DNA of 64,000 bases, taken from contig JALGVJ010000017.1 of the NCBI GenBank assembly GCA_029838195.1, positions 105,690 through 169,689 of the forward strand, read 5' to 3'. The position numbers and the translations under genes are program-made. Below the pieces are notes generated by a model. It had not been told where the DNA came from. It searched no databases and saw nothing but the letters and a program-made list of their open reading frames with translations. Source of the stretch: Promethearchaeota archaeon. Lineage in GTDB: Archaea > Asgardarchaeota > Lokiarchaeia > Sigyniarchaeales > SOKP01. Each line of letters opens with the position of its first letter. Position 1 is the stretch's first letter. This document shows positions 7,561 through 17,256 of the stretch, piece after piece.

Positions 7561-9381
7561 TTAGAAAGATATTTTAAGTTTTTGAATGTCCTTATAGATA
7601 TCAGGTGTGAGGGCTTCATAATTATCTCTTTCTGGTAAGAGTACAAATAAAGGATCTTCATGAATATATAAATCGAAACTATCTTTTTTAAGAGAAGATT
7701 TCTTGAGTTTAAAAGTAGATGTGATTTCCAAATCCTTTCTAAATCTTAAGAATAAGGGAATTGCATAACTTGCGAGGTTTTTATTCAAGTGTTCCTTAAA
7801 ATGATTAAAATCAAATTCTTCAAGGTCCGTTTTTAAAACTAAAGTTGCCATTCCTGCTCGTCCATCTGTACCTGGAATTTTCACTCCATATACGCATGAA
7901 AATAATACCTCATCACATGCATTAAGAATCCCCTCTACTTCAGTAGTAGAAATATTGTGTCCCTTCCAGCGAAAGGTATCTCCTATACGATCCACGAATA
8001 AGACGTGATTACATCCTTGATCAAGAACAATATCTCCCGTATTTACATACGCATCTCCTTTCTTAAAAGCATTGCGTATGAGTTTACTTTCAGTGTCTTT
8101 TTTATTTAGATAACCTAAAAATGCAAGCTTATCTGCTTTTGCATTGAATAACAATAGACCCGGTTCATCTTTATCGACCTTTACCAAGAATCCTTCTTCG
8201 TCCCTGATAAGCTCATCATTTTCTGTATCATATTTAACCAATACATAAGGTTTATTACAATATCCAGAGGTTTTATCAAAATTAAAAAAATTGAAGAATC
8301 CTCCTCCCAATTCGGTGGCAGCATAGTACTCTCCTATAGTTTCAATGGCAAATCTGTCCTTGAATTCATTCCAGATCTCGGGACGTAATCCATTTCCTAA
8401 GACAACTCGCACTTGATTATCCTTATCCTCTGGGGTTTGCGGAGCATTTACTAAATAACGACATACCTCTCCCACGTAGTTGAAACAAGTAGCCTCATAC
8501 TTGCGGATATCATTCCAAAAATTAATAATGCTAAATCGCCTAGCAAGGGCAAAAGTACAACCTATATTAAGAGGAGGAGCCCAACCACTTATAAGAGGAT
8601 TAGAATGAAACAATGGAAGGGGACAATATAATGTATCTTCTGGTTCTAAATTTGCTATTAACTTTCCAAACAATAGTCCTCCACAGACTATTCTCTGATG
8701 AGGGATGGGGACTGCTTTTGGTAAACCCGTGGTGCCCGAGGTAAACACATAAGCAAACGTATCAAAAGTCTTGATATTTGCTGTCGTTGGTGGATTTTCC
8801 GCTGGGAATGGCTCCACTTTTTTCATAAGATCTATAAATCCTTCTGGTAATGGAACTTTTCCCTGATCTCTTACAAACAATAAAATTTGTTCCTTGGTCA
8901 ATCCCATGCTTGGTTTAACCGCTTCGAATGCTTCATAACAGGTTTCGTCAATTATTATAATTTTTGAAGGAGAAATCGTAAGAGAGTGTATTAGCGCTTC
9001 TCCCTGAAAATCAGAATTGATAAGGGAAGAAATGACACCGATTTTCGCAAGAGCACTCAAAATAAATAGCAGTTCAAGACGATTTTTCATTAATACCACA
9101 GCAACATCCTTCTTTTTAAGCCCGATGGAGATAAAATAATGAGCATAACGATTAACGCATTCATTGAATTCCTTATAGGTTAATTTTTCATCCTCAAACT
9201 TCACTGCAATTATGTCTGAAAATTCTCTAGCATTTCTTTCTATTAACGTTCCAATGGACATCTTATTTTCCTTCATTCTAGTCATTATTTCTCGAAGGAT
9301 GTAGTCATTTTCAGCATAAAAGTTCCTTAATTTTCTTCGAAATGTTTTCCTGTCAATCTTTAGTTTTATCGATTCTGACAT
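7561..9381 (-). CDS. AMP-forming acyl-CoA synthetase, FATP/FadD6-like
   Basis: A 606-residue ANL-superfamily ligase. The P-loop FTSGTTGLPKA lies near residue 215, the FATP-type A5 motif YYAATELGGG near 352, NTGDIV near 450, and RIGDTFRWKGHNISTTEVE supplies the hinge. This pattern fits very-long-chain or bulky-acid CoA ligases rather than short-chain synthetases. It activates a carboxylic acid to an acyl-CoA in the cytoplasm. It is divergent from the winged-helix regulator at 9511, with an inverted-repeat operator candidate between them, so it is probably controlled by that regulator. The substrate is unknown. Confidence 0.88.
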   Translation of the reverse strand: MSESIKLKIDRKTFRRKLRNFYAENDYILREIMTRMKENKMSIGTLIERNAREFSDIIAVKFEDEKLTYKEFNECVNRYAHYFISIGLKKKDVAVVLMKNRLELLFILSALAKIGVISSLINSDFQGEALIHSLTISPSKIIIIDETCYEAFEAVKPSMGLTKEQILLFVRDQGKVPLPEGFIDLMKKVEPFPAENPPTTANIKTFDTFAYVFTSGTTGLPKAVPIPHQRIVCGGLLFGKLIANLEPEDTLYCPLPLFHSNPLISGWAPPLNIGCTFALARRFSIINFWNDIRKYEATCFNYVGEVCRYLVNAPQTPEDKDNQVRVVLGNGLRPEIWNEFKDRFAIETIGEYYAATELGGGFFNFFNFDKTSGYCNKPYVLVKYDTENDELIRDEEGFLVKVDKDEPGLLLFNAKADKLAFLGYLNKKDTESKLIRNAFKKGDAYVNTGDIVLDQGCNHVLFVDRIGDTFRWKGHNISTTEVEGILNACDEVLFSCVYGVKIPGTDGRAGMATLVLKTDLEEFDFNHFKEHLNKNLASYAIPLFLRFRKDLEITSTFKLKKSSLKKDSFDLYIHEDPLFVLLPERDNYEALTPDIYKDIQKLKISF

Positions 9382-9424
9382 AATTTAGTAATTTAAGACA
9401 TTCTTAAAAAATCTTGCTCAGTGG

Positions 9425-9443
9425 TTATCACTGGTGACAATAA
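9425..9443. promoter_or_regulatory. operator candidate, TTATCAC-N2-GTGAcAA
   Basis: The site TTATCACTGGTGACAATAA is an imperfect palindrome centred between the divergent CoA ligase and regulator genes. The half-site GTGATAA recurs at 14207-14223, 18864-18879 and 18920-18935, all in promoter regions of the same gene cluster. Confidence 0.55.
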
Positions 9444-9479
9444 CTTTAAATGATGTGGCAGATAATAATTAAGTATTGA

Positions 9480-9491
9480 TTCTTATAAGAA
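9480..9491. promoter_or_regulatory. perfect 12-base palindrome before the regulator
   Basis: TTCTTATAAGAA lies about 20 bases before the ATG of the winged-helix regulator. It may be an autoregulatory site or simply an AT-rich promoter element. Confidence 0.3.
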
Positions 9492-9510
9492 TTATTAACA
9501 ATTAGAGAAG

Positions 9511-10209
9511 ATGGCTAGTAAAAAATCTTATAAGAAACTTAAACCCGAGGAATGGAAAAATGAAATCCTTGAATTTTTAGAGAATAATCCATCGGGATTT
9601 ACTATCACCGACATTGCTGAAGAGATAAATTCTACACGTACTACTGTTTCAAAATATCTTTCCTTACTGGAGCAAGAGAAAAAAGTATTATCCAAGGAAA
9701 TTGGCGTTTATAAACTCTATTTCAGTGCGGAACGGAGATTTATGGCATTAAATCTTTTTCAAGCTTACTATAAATCACTATTAATGGGCATAAAGGATAA
9801 GTTTTCAGATAAACAAGATTTTAAAGAAATCGGGTATCAAATTTGCGACAACCTTTTTGATTTCTTCTATAACCAATTTCCAAAGAGTATAAGAGATCAA
9901 ATAAAGAGCTTTAAAGATTTCTTAAAATTCTTTGGAAAAGTCTATCCCGAATTGGACTTCATTTATTCGGATAATTTGACCATACAAGAAAATGTTAATC
10001 TTGAAAATGAAGAGGCCATTTACCAGTTTAAGAACATTGGAATTTTAGACTTTCCACTTGATTTGGAATACCATTTTTATATCATTTCGGGAATGATTGA
10101 GAGAAGTCTAACAAAAATCTTTAAAAAAGGGGGAAAAAGAATATATTCTGACATTCAATCCATCGACAAAAAGAATAAAATAGTCACTCTTACAATACAA
10201 CGTAAGTAG
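9511..10209 (+). CDS. winged-helix transcriptional regulator, paralogue 1
   Basis: This 232-residue protein has an N-terminal winged-helix domain at about residues 15-70 (GFTITDIAEEINSTRTTVSK as the recognition region, then YLSLLEQEKKV), followed by a ~150-residue domain of unknown fold that probably senses a ligand. The paralogue at 18992-19681 aligns end to end. Both sit beside GTGATAA-type repeats and divergent catabolic genes, suggesting control of the CoA ligase, sulfatase and Fe-S genes. ATG is chosen because the paralogue alignment begins at the same point. Confidence 0.82.
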   Translation: MASKKSYKKLKPEEWKNEILEFLENNPSGFTITDIAEEINSTRTTVSKYLSLLEQEKKVLSKEIGVYKLYFSAERRFMALNLFQAYYKSLLMGIKDKFSDKQDFKEIGYQICDNLFDFFYNQFPKSIRDQIKSFKDFLKFFGKVYPELDFIYSDNLTIQENVNLENEEAIYQFKNIGILDFPLDLEYHFYIISGMIERSLTKIFKKGGKRIYSDIQSIDKKNKIVTLTIQRK

Positions 10210-10361
10210 GTTATATAATTTTATTTAATTTTAAAGAACCTATCAAGTGTATTTCATAAATACATCTTTATATATCTTCTTTTATTCTACCAAATATAGG
10301 ATTAGGTAAAAACATTAAAATATACTTTTTTGCTTCAATCATCAAACCAAGATACTAAAAG

Positions 10362-11280
10362 ATTGTAGATTCTGAAAATAAAATCAATTCTAGGCTTGAT
10401 GTAATTAAATCTACGGAATCATCCCCTAAACGCTTTGATATTCCGCTAGAAGCCCTTTCTTATTTCGAACGAGGTTTTAAGCCATCCTTTTTTAATAAAA
10501 AAGTACTGCCTTATACAATGCGTAGCATGAGAGAGATTAGAAAATCCTTTAAATCAATTAAAAAAACCCTTTAAATCCAAAAACTTCCGTTAATCCAGAA
10601 TTTATTAGATCATTTGAAGAATTTTGTTATAGAATTGGAGCTAGTGCAATCGGATATACCAAAATTCCTCCTGAATTTTTGTTTAAAGACAAGGGAGTAA
10701 TCTTTGATAATGCTATTGTATTTGCTATGGAAATGGATAAAGATAAAATCGCAAAGGCATCCGGTTTAGATGCATTAATCGAAGTTCAAAAAACATATCG
10801 AGATTTAGGGAGGATTGTAAATTCTGCAGCAGAATTTTTACGTAATTGCGGTTATGCCGCTCAAGCCAGTCGTCCTTTGGGAGGAGTTATATTGTATCCC
10901 CGATTGGCAAGATTGGCAAATCTAGGCTGGCAAGGAAGCCATGGCATGTTGATTACACCTCAATATGGTCCTAGAGTTCGTTTAGCAGCGGTTTTCACGA
11001 GCATCTCAAATATACATCTCTCTAGAAACAATACACATGCCTGGATCGAGTCGTATTGTAAAATATGTGGCATTTATATAAAAAAATGTCCTGTAAATGC
11101 CATATATTCAGAACCAATTAAAAAAGATAACGGAGTTATTACACATATAGATGTAAATAAGTGCTTTCCCTATTTCCTGAAAATTATGGATGTTCTGTTT
11201 GCATGGATCGTTGTCAATTCAACCGAATTGGTTATAACAAATTAAAGGCACGCATGATGGAAATAAATAAAAAAAATTAA
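10362..11280 (+). pseudogene. QueG/reductive-dehalogenase-like Fe-S protein, broken
   Basis: Three frames must be joined to recover one protein of about 300 residues. An N-terminal part (SPKRFDIPLEALSYFERGFK) ends in TAA near 10575, the central frame 10576-11245 carries NLGWQGSHGMLITPQYGPRV, and the C-terminal part moves frame near 11175 to give CSVCMDRCQFNRIGYNK. The Fe-S motif reads CKICGIYIKKCP, with Tyr where the third cysteine should be. The central region matches the intact relatives at 13006 and 14242 (GWSGN). It is very probably dead. Confidence 0.7.
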
Positions 11281-11467
11281 ATTTTTTTTTATTATGATCA
11301 TTAAGATCAGTTTAAATCTTCTTCTTTTAATAAAGATTATAAGTAAAAATTCAAATTACAATTATTCAAAAAAATGAAATTTTAACAAATAAAAAACTTT
11401 ATTCTGATTTGAAATAATACCAATTTTATTCTATTAGATAAAAAAATAAGGGAAAGTAACGATATAT

Positions 11468-12985
11468 TTAGGTCAAGGCTATTCTTTTCGGATATATGCT
11501 CTGGGCTTGAAGATTCTCGTGGAGTAGACGTTCAATCATTTGATTACGTAATTTCGGTTTAGATTCCCATAAATTCTGTAATTCATTAGGATCATCTTTT
11601 CTATCAAACAAATCTCCATAACCATTTAATCCCGCATAGACAGTTAATTTATGTTTTTCAGTGATTAAATGCCTTAAACGCACATTTATACCAAAATTAA
11701 ACAATTCTTCATCATGTTCAACCAAACATGCTTCCCTAATAGTTTCTTGTGAATCTTGTAAAATCGGTGTCATATCACGCCCTTGCATTCCATAAGGCTG
11801 TTCTTTTCGCTTAATTCCCACCAGCTCCAAAATAGTTTTTGGAATGTCGATTGAGCTAACTAAAGAATCCGTGTGAGTTCCCTTAGTCATTCCGGGCACT
11901 TTCCATATTAAAGGAACTCTTAAAATTCCATCAAAAGGACAAGGTCCTTTTAAAATTAATCCATGGTCACCCATCATGTCCCCATGATCACTGGTATAAA
12001 TTACCATAGTGTTTTTATCCAATCCAAATTTTTCCAATGCCGCTAAGATCTGACCCACTCCATAATCCACCATTGCAACTGATCCATAAGTTCTAGCTAT
12101 GAATTCCTTAACCACCTTCTCCGGCTCAGTCCGTAATACCATTCCCCGAAAAAAGGCATTGTCCAAAAGATCTCCCAAAAAAGGATGATTTTTTAAATTT
12201 TCTTGATCCTTATAACTTTCGGGAAGTTCAATCTTATTTGGGTCATACATATCCCAGTACTTGCCAGGCGGACTGACAGGGTGATGCGGATCTGGAAAAG
12301 AACAATGGAGATAAAATGGTTTGTCTCCATGCTCACCGTTGACGTGATCTTTCAGATAGGATATAGTTCGTTCGGTTATATAGGTTGTAGGATATAGTTC
12401 CTCCGGTATGGGTGATTCACAATGCGTTTTGTTAAAAAATGCTTTTGCTCTTTTCCTAATAATGGGTAAATATTGTGGTGCCCTTTCTTCTAGCCAATCA
12501 AGATAATGCCCACAACAAACATCTCCATGGCCCAAAACCATCTCAACATCTTCAAACCCATAATAAGGACGGGGAAGATTCTTGTCCATTTTATATCGCC
12601 ATTTTTCGGAGAACCAATGATTAACGCTCTCGTAAGAATAGGCGGATTTTTCAAATTTTTGAGCCCAAAATTGTAAGTGCATCTTTCCAATAGCATGAGT
12701 ATGATATCCATTATTATATAAAATTTGTGAAATAGTAGGCACGTTCTCCGGCAAGTTAATGCCATTACTCCTTACGCCGTGCATGTTTGGATATAATCCT
12801 GTTAGCAAGCTTGCTCTGTTTGGAGAGCATATAGGATTAGCACAATAAGCTGAAGTAAAATGCACTCCTTGATCTGCTAATTTGTCCAGATTGGGAGTCT
12901 TCAAGACAGAATTTCCCGCACAACTCATGTGGTCAGCTCGATGCTGATCCGTCATGATAAATAACACGTTCATTTTCTCGCTCAT
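11468..12985 (-). CDS. Cys-type sulfatase (alkaline phosphatase superfamily)
   Basis: This 505-residue enzyme has the N-terminal metal motif LFIMTDQHRADH, the sulfatase signature CSPNRASLLTGLYP, whose cysteine is converted to formylglycine, HAIGKMHL, and the second metal site YTSDHGDMMGDHG. It hydrolyses a sulfate ester or a related phosphonate/phosphate ester. No signal peptide is visible, so it is probably cytoplasmic. A formylglycine-generating enzyme is not in the window. It lies 20 bases after the Fe-S gene at 13006 on the same strand, probably in one transcript. The sulfatase at 17257 is a paralogue with the same MSEKMNVLFI start. Confidence 0.9.
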   Translation of the reverse strand: MSEKMNVLFIMTDQHRADHMSCAGNSVLKTPNLDKLADQGVHFTSAYCANPICSPNRASLLTGLYPNMHGVRSNGINLPENVPTISQILYNNGYHTHAIGKMHLQFWAQKFEKSAYSYESVNHWFSEKWRYKMDKNLPRPYYGFEDVEMVLGHGDVCCGHYLDWLEERAPQYLPIIRKRAKAFFNKTHCESPIPEELYPTTYITERTISYLKDHVNGEHGDKPFYLHCSFPDPHHPVSPPGKYWDMYDPNKIELPESYKDQENLKNHPFLGDLLDNAFFRGMVLRTEPEKVVKEFIARTYGSVAMVDYGVGQILAALEKFGLDKNTMVIYTSDHGDMMGDHGLILKGPCPFDGILRVPLIWKVPGMTKGTHTDSLVSSIDIPKTILELVGIKRKEQPYGMQGRDMTPILQDSQETIREACLVEHDEELFNFGINVRLRHLITEKHKLTVYAGLNGYGDLFDRKDDPNELQNLWESKPKLRNQMIERLLHENLQAQSIYPKRIALT

Positions 12986-13005
12986 TTTTAGTTAAGCACC
13001 TTTTT

Positions 13006-14109
13006 TCAATTCCGCTTTCTTTTTTTTAAACCACGTTTATAGTTATAATCATACAATCGCATGTGTTTCGGATCCATAGATTGAAACACTTTTTCTGCTT
13101 CCTCAGGAGGTAAAATTAATATTTCTCCATTTTCTTTTTGAATTACGCAGCCAGAGTTCGTTAGGATTTTATAATTTTTAGCCGTTTCTTTGGGATCTCC
13201 AAAGCAAATATTACTGCAGTTTCCACATGAGATTTGAATATCATAACCAAGATCAACTGATACGTTAAATCCTTTGGAGCCATCGGGAATCTGTGGCCAT
13301 TTTCCTTTTGTCATAGAAGAATGTACTAACAATCGAGTTACCTCATCCTCATCTTCGGGATATTCAAATCTGCCGGGACTCCACGTAGAAAACTTTCCGC
13401 TGTGATGCAAGCCAGTTAATCCCATACATCCAATGATACACCTTCTAATATCAATGCGTTTCGCATAAGAATATTCACGTCCTCCCATCTTAAAGGTAAA
13501 AGCCTCTTTATCAGAAAACATTTTCAGAGGACAGACCCGTGCGCATAATTTGCAATCATTACAAAATGATTCTTCTTCGGGGATGGGGTCCGACGGTTCC
13601 AGTACCGCATCTGTCACCACTGCTCCTAATAGAATAGTAGTACCATAGTCTTTAATTCCGACATTGCCACTCCATCCAAATGAGCCGACACCAGATGCCA
13701 CGGCCACATAACGGAGGCATAATTCTGGTACAACTTTTAATCTCCAACCCGGAATATCTTCCCTAAATTTATTATTCGGGAAGAATGCCGCCCCTTTAAA
13801 CCCCTTTTTTTGTAGCAATACAACCAATTCTTTTTCTATTCTCCAAATCCGTATATATAGGTCAAACATATGTTTTTCAAAATTAGACCTACCATTCGGT
13901 AATTTCTTAGCTAAATAAGCTCTAATGAGTTTTTTGTCTAAAGGCATGGCGAAGCTAATAGCTGATTTAGCTTCGGGCAGCTTATAGGTTATATCCGTGA
14001 TATCCGGAACTCCCGCAAGAGTTTGCTGATTAGCAAAACCAACTCTAATTGCACCTCTTTCACGTAAAAATTGTTCTATTTCCTTGTTTAAACTAATGGT
14101 TCTCACCAA
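13006..14109 (-). CDS. QueG/reductive-dehalogenase-like double [4Fe-4S] protein
   Basis: A 367-residue protein. The N-terminal ~180 residues resemble the corrinoid-binding half of epoxyqueuosine reductase and reductive dehalogenases, ending in GVGSFGWSGNVGIKDYG. A ferredoxin motif follows at CNDCKLCARVCP, and CGNCSNICFG completes the second cluster. Between them lies FSTWSPGRF, shared with the protein at 14242. There is no Tat signal, so it is not a classical respiratory dehalogenase. It probably reduces a cytoplasmic substrate with cobalamin and low-potential electrons. Queuosine synthesis is less likely given the paralogy and the sulfatase operon. Confidence 0.78.
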   Translation of the reverse strand: MVRTISLNKEIEQFLRERGAIRVGFANQQTLAGVPDITDITYKLPEAKSAISFAMPLDKKLIRAYLAKKLPNGRSNFEKHMFDLYIRIWRIEKELVVLLQKKGFKGAAFFPNNKFREDIPGWRLKVVPELCLRYVAVASGVGSFGWSGNVGIKDYGTTILLGAVVTDAVLEPSDPIPEEESFCNDCKLCARVCPLKMFSDKEAFTFKMGGREYSYAKRIDIRRCIIGCMGLTGLHHSGKFSTWSPGRFEYPEDEDEVTRLLVHSSMTKGKWPQIPDGSKGFNVSVDLGYDIQISCGNCSNICFGDPKETAKNYKILTNSGCVIQKENGEILILPPEEAEKVFQSMDPKHMRLYDYNYKRGLKKRKRN

Positions 14110-14158
14110 TTCTATAATTTTACCTTGAAGTTTAAATTAAAGATTATTATTATAGAGA

Positions 14159-14173
14159 TTAAATATATATAGG
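14159..14173 (+). promoter_or_regulatory. TATA-box candidate for the 14242 gene
   Basis: TTAAATATATATAGG lies about 70 bases upstream of the ATG and upstream of the palindromic operator candidate, so a repressor bound there would sit between promoter and start. Confidence 0.35.
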
Positions 14174-14206
14174 AATCGAATCTATTTATAAATTAATGTT
14201 TGGAGA

Positions 14207-14223
14207 TTATCACCAGTGAATAA
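14207..14223. promoter_or_regulatory. operator candidate, TTATCAC-N2-GTGAATAA
   Basis: TTATCACCAGTGAATAA has the same TCAC-N2-GTGA core as the site at 9425 and lies in the divergent promoter region of the two intact QueG/RDH-like genes. Confidence 0.55.
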
Positions 14224-14241
14224 GGAAATATAGAATTTAAA

Positions 14242-15390
14242 ATGACTGAAAATAACTCTATTTCATTAGAAGATCAAATCAAGAGTTTAGCACTAAAAGA
14301 AGGAGCAGATTTAGTTGGAATTTGTGAAGCTGCTCCGCTAAGCAATAAGATTTTTTCAGATGCGAGTTTTTTACTAAAAGATGCTCAATCTATTATAAGC
14401 ATCGCGATATCTCAAGACCAAAAAAGCATTGAAAAATATCTTTCAAAGCAAGATCGAGCAGATTTTTGCATTAAGGCTGATGAGATTACACAAAAATTAC
14501 GAGCGATTGGTGAGAAAATTAAGATCTTATTAGAACAAGAAGGATTTAATGCTTTTAACTGCAATATTAACTTCGATTATAGAAATGCCAATCGCAATCC
14601 GACAACCTATAAAGCATTGGATACCCTTGTTTCCCTCATAGACAAGGAAAAATCGGGTGCGGAATTATCTCATAGTGAGAAGAAAACCTTGAGTGCATTA
14701 AAGAAGATGCTTAAAATCGGGATAAGAAAAAATCCCATTGATTTTGTTCCTGAATTCTCTCACCGTTGTGCTGCTGAAGCTGCAGGATTAGGAAGAATAG
14801 GGTGGAGCGGAAATTTGATAACGGAAAAATATGGGGCACGAGTCATGCTGACTTCCGTGATAACGAATGCCACACTCATGCCGGATAAACCCTTAGAAAA
14901 AAATCCTTGTCTAATGTGCAAATTATGCGAAAAAGCATGTCAAGGAGGTTTTTTTGATAAAAAGGAAGAAGAGTGCATTCAAATTGCTAATATGGAAGAG
15001 AAAATTGGTAAAAGAAAATCTTATTCATATTGTGCGGTGATTTGTGGGGGATTTATTGGTCAAAATCGATTTAAAGAGTGGAGCACCTGGAGCCCTTATC
15101 GATTTAAAAGTTATGGTCTTGAAACCATCGATCAATTACCCAATGATGATTCTGTCGATGATATTTACTTGGATATTATGGAAAGGGCGATTCTAGAAGG
15201 TGGTAGGAAAGCTCAAAATGTCTTGAAATTAAATAGAACAATTCTGGTAGGATTACATAACAAGCCAAAAGAAGATTGGATCCCTACGTGTGCCAATTGC
15301 CAAATCATCTGCGGTCCCACCATGCAAGAAAAGAAGAAAAGCCTTAATTTACTCATAAATGGGGGCAATATTGAAGATGGAGATATATGA
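14242..15390 (+). CDS. QueG/reductive-dehalogenase-like double [4Fe-4S] protein, second intact copy
   Basis: A 382-residue relative of the protein at 13006, with the same architecture: a corrinoid-type N-terminal half ending in GLGRIGWSGNLITEKYGARV, a first Fe-S motif CLMCKLCEKAC (no proline after the last cysteine), the shared STWSPYRF block and a second motif CANCQIICG. Divergence from 13006 with a shared operator suggests co-regulation. It is followed by an MFS transporter, which may import the substrate. The exact reaction is unknown; reductive removal of a heteroatom is the favoured inference. Confidence 0.78.
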   Translation: MTENNSISLEDQIKSLALKEGADLVGICEAAPLSNKIFSDASFLLKDAQSIISIAISQDQKSIEKYLSKQDRADFCIKADEITQKLRAIGEKIKILLEQEGFNAFNCNINFDYRNANRNPTTYKALDTLVSLIDKEKSGAELSHSEKKTLSALKKMLKIGIRKNPIDFVPEFSHRCAAEAAGLGRIGWSGNLITEKYGARVMLTSVITNATLMPDKPLEKNPCLMCKLCEKACQGGFFDKKEEECIQIANMEEKIGKRKSYSYCAVICGGFIGQNRFKEWSTWSPYRFKSYGLETIDQLPNDDSVDDIYLDIMERAILEGGRKAQNVLKLNRTILVGLHNKPKEDWIPTCANCQIICGPTMQEKKKSLNLLINGGNIEDGDI

Positions 15391-15517
15391 TTTAATTTAT
15401 AGCGTAATCTTGAAGTTAATCATAAAATCACATGTCGCTATTCCCTGGTTGGTATCTATTCGAAAAATTTAAAAATTATTTATTAGTAATAATCTTTAAA
15501 AATTAAAAAGTGATCAA

Positions 15518-16810
15518 ATGTCAGGGCGAGAAGGCAGTTCAAAAAAATTGACAAGGTCTTATTTTCTTTATATGGTATTTATTCTAATTCTGGTCCAGGT
15601 TTTAGATTCCTATACTACTTCCTTTCCTACACTCATTCCCTCTCGTATCATAGAAGAATTTTTATCCGGATATCCTGAAAACATTGCTTTATCCTTATTT
15701 ACACTCAGTACGGGGATAGGTACTATGGGCATGTACATTTGTGCATTGAACACGTATTTTTCTGATAAATTTGGAAGGAAAGTGATGCTAGTTGTAACGA
15801 TTTTCGGAATGGCTGGAATCCTTTTTTTAATGAATTTCAGTACCAGCATTATAGATTTCACGATATATTTATTTTTTCTATGGTTCTTCACACGGTCGGA
15901 TATATGGATGATTTTTATCAGTGAAGAGGCCCCGAAAGAGAAGCGAGCTTTCTGGATGCAAGTTATTTTAATTGGAGGAACCGTGGGTGCTATCCTTGGT
16001 CCTATATTGCGTTCTGTATACATAACTGAGACGTCCTCAAATTGGAGAGGTCTTACCTATTTTCCGATTGTCTTTGGAGTCATTTTAGGAGTAATCGCTT
16101 TACTGACGCTAAAAGAACCGAAAATCTTTCAAGAAGATGTGGGAAACAAGTTATCCGGCGGAACTTCAATTTCTTTAAGAAAAAATGTGAAATCCTTGCT
16201 AAAAGCCCCGAATAAAAAAGAATTAATTGCCCTCTTAATAATGAGTTTTGTTTTAGGAACTAATTCCATCTTTAGAAATTTAATGGAGCCTTATATCTTT
16301 GGGGAAGGAATTTTAAATGAAGTACAAATTAGTTTAGTAATTCTCGGAGCCACTCTTGCTGTTTATATAGCATTTCTCTTGATTGGTGTCCTTGCAGACA
16401 GAATTGGCAGGATTCCGCTTCTATATCTTGGTTCAGTTTTAGTACCCATTTCACAAGTTTTATTTGTTATCGGGAGCACGATCCCTGAAATTGCTTTATT
16501 TAGCGGATTATTGTTCGGAGGACTTTCAGCCTTAGGGTATTGGTTGTCATGGATTGTAGTTTCCATGGTGATTCTGGAAGTCGTCCCCACGGACTCCAGA
16601 GGGACAGGAGCGGGCCTAAAATCTCTTTTCGGGGCAGCAGGAATAACTTTAGGTTTCTTTTTTACGAGCTTGTTTACCTATTTATTTGGACTAGGTTTGG
16701 CCGTTATCATCATTAGCTTATCTGTTGGTTTAAACATTCCGTTAATTTATTTCTACGTAAAAGAAACTAAAGGAACGGATCTAAGAGATGTTTATGGACT
16801 AAAATTTTAA
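15518..16810 (+). CDS. MFS transporter
   Basis: A 430-residue, 12-helix major facilitator. The loop 2-3 motif is FSDKFGRKVML, and the equivalent loop 8-9 motif ADRIGRIPLLY marks the second half, the usual MFS duplication. It follows the Fe-S protein gene at 14242 on the same strand by about 130 bases and is probably co-regulated. It likely carries an organic anion, perhaps a sulfated or aromatic compound handled by the neighbouring enzymes, but no substrate can be read from sequence. Confidence 0.85.
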   Translation: MSGREGSSKKLTRSYFLYMVFILILVQVLDSYTTSFPTLIPSRIIEEFLSGYPENIALSLFTLSTGIGTMGMYICALNTYFSDKFGRKVMLVVTIFGMAGILFLMNFSTSIIDFTIYLFFLWFFTRSDIWMIFISEEAPKEKRAFWMQVILIGGTVGAILGPILRSVYITETSSNWRGLTYFPIVFGVILGVIALLTLKEPKIFQEDVGNKLSGGTSISLRKNVKSLLKAPNKKELIALLIMSFVLGTNSIFRNLMEPYIFGEGILNEVQISLVILGATLAVYIAFLLIGVLADRIGRIPLLYLGSVLVPISQVLFVIGSTIPEIALFSGLLFGGLSALGYWLSWIVVSMVILEVVPTDSRGTGAGLKSLFGAAGITLGFFFTSLFTYLFGLGLAVIIISLSVGLNIPLIYFYVKETKGTDLRDVYGLKF

Positions 16811-16819
16811 TTATAAAAA

Positions 16820-16829
16820 TTTTTTTTTT
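16820..16829 (+). terminator. T-run terminator candidate
   Basis: Ten consecutive T residues follow the MFS gene stop by about 10 bases, as in archaeal intrinsic termination. Confidence 0.4.
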
Positions 16830-16868
16830 AATTGAGAAATGGGAGTCTATTTTTAATTGACGGATAAA

Positions 16869-17096
16869 TTACATTTTTAAAAATATTGATACAATATCAC
16901 CGTCCGTTAAAGGCTGGTCCCCATCTCTAAATTTCTGACCAGGATGTTTTGCCGTATCTCCCCATATCATTGCGAAACGGAATTGATTTATAAAATCCTT
17001 GTGCAAGCGCTTGCAAAGCGATTTGAGAGTGTCTCCCTCACGCATTATAATTGGCTCTTTCATATCAGCTTCCTCTTTGGGTGGTTTTAAATACAT
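16869..17096 (-). CDS. TGS-domain fragment of a DRG-type GTPase
   Basis: The 75 residues match only the C-terminal TGS domain of archaeal/eukaryotic DRG-Obg-like GTPases: YLKPP, then IIMREGDTLKSLCKRLHKDF, AMIWGDTAKHPGQK, and TDGDIVSIFLKM at the end. In-frame codons just upstream of the ATG encode KLNLIK, which also fits the family, before a TGA. The piece is therefore most likely the tail of a full GTPase whose G domain is lost; a stand-alone TGS protein is the alternative. An intact DRG gene would be expected elsewhere. Confidence 0.6.
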   Translation of the reverse strand: MYLKPPKEEADMKEPIIMREGDTLKSLCKRLHKDFINQFRFAMIWGDTAKHPGQKFRDGDQPLTDGDIVSIFLKM

Positions 17097-17256
17097 TTTT
17101 ATTAAGTTCAGTTTAGGTCCAAATCAACAACCCATCCCCGCAACTGTTAAAGAAGTTAAAGAAGTTGTAGTATTAGATTTTTCAAAAGGGATATTCTTAT
17201 TAGTTTTATAAAGTAAGAATAAATGTTAATTAATCGCATTTTCAGTGAATCTTAAA

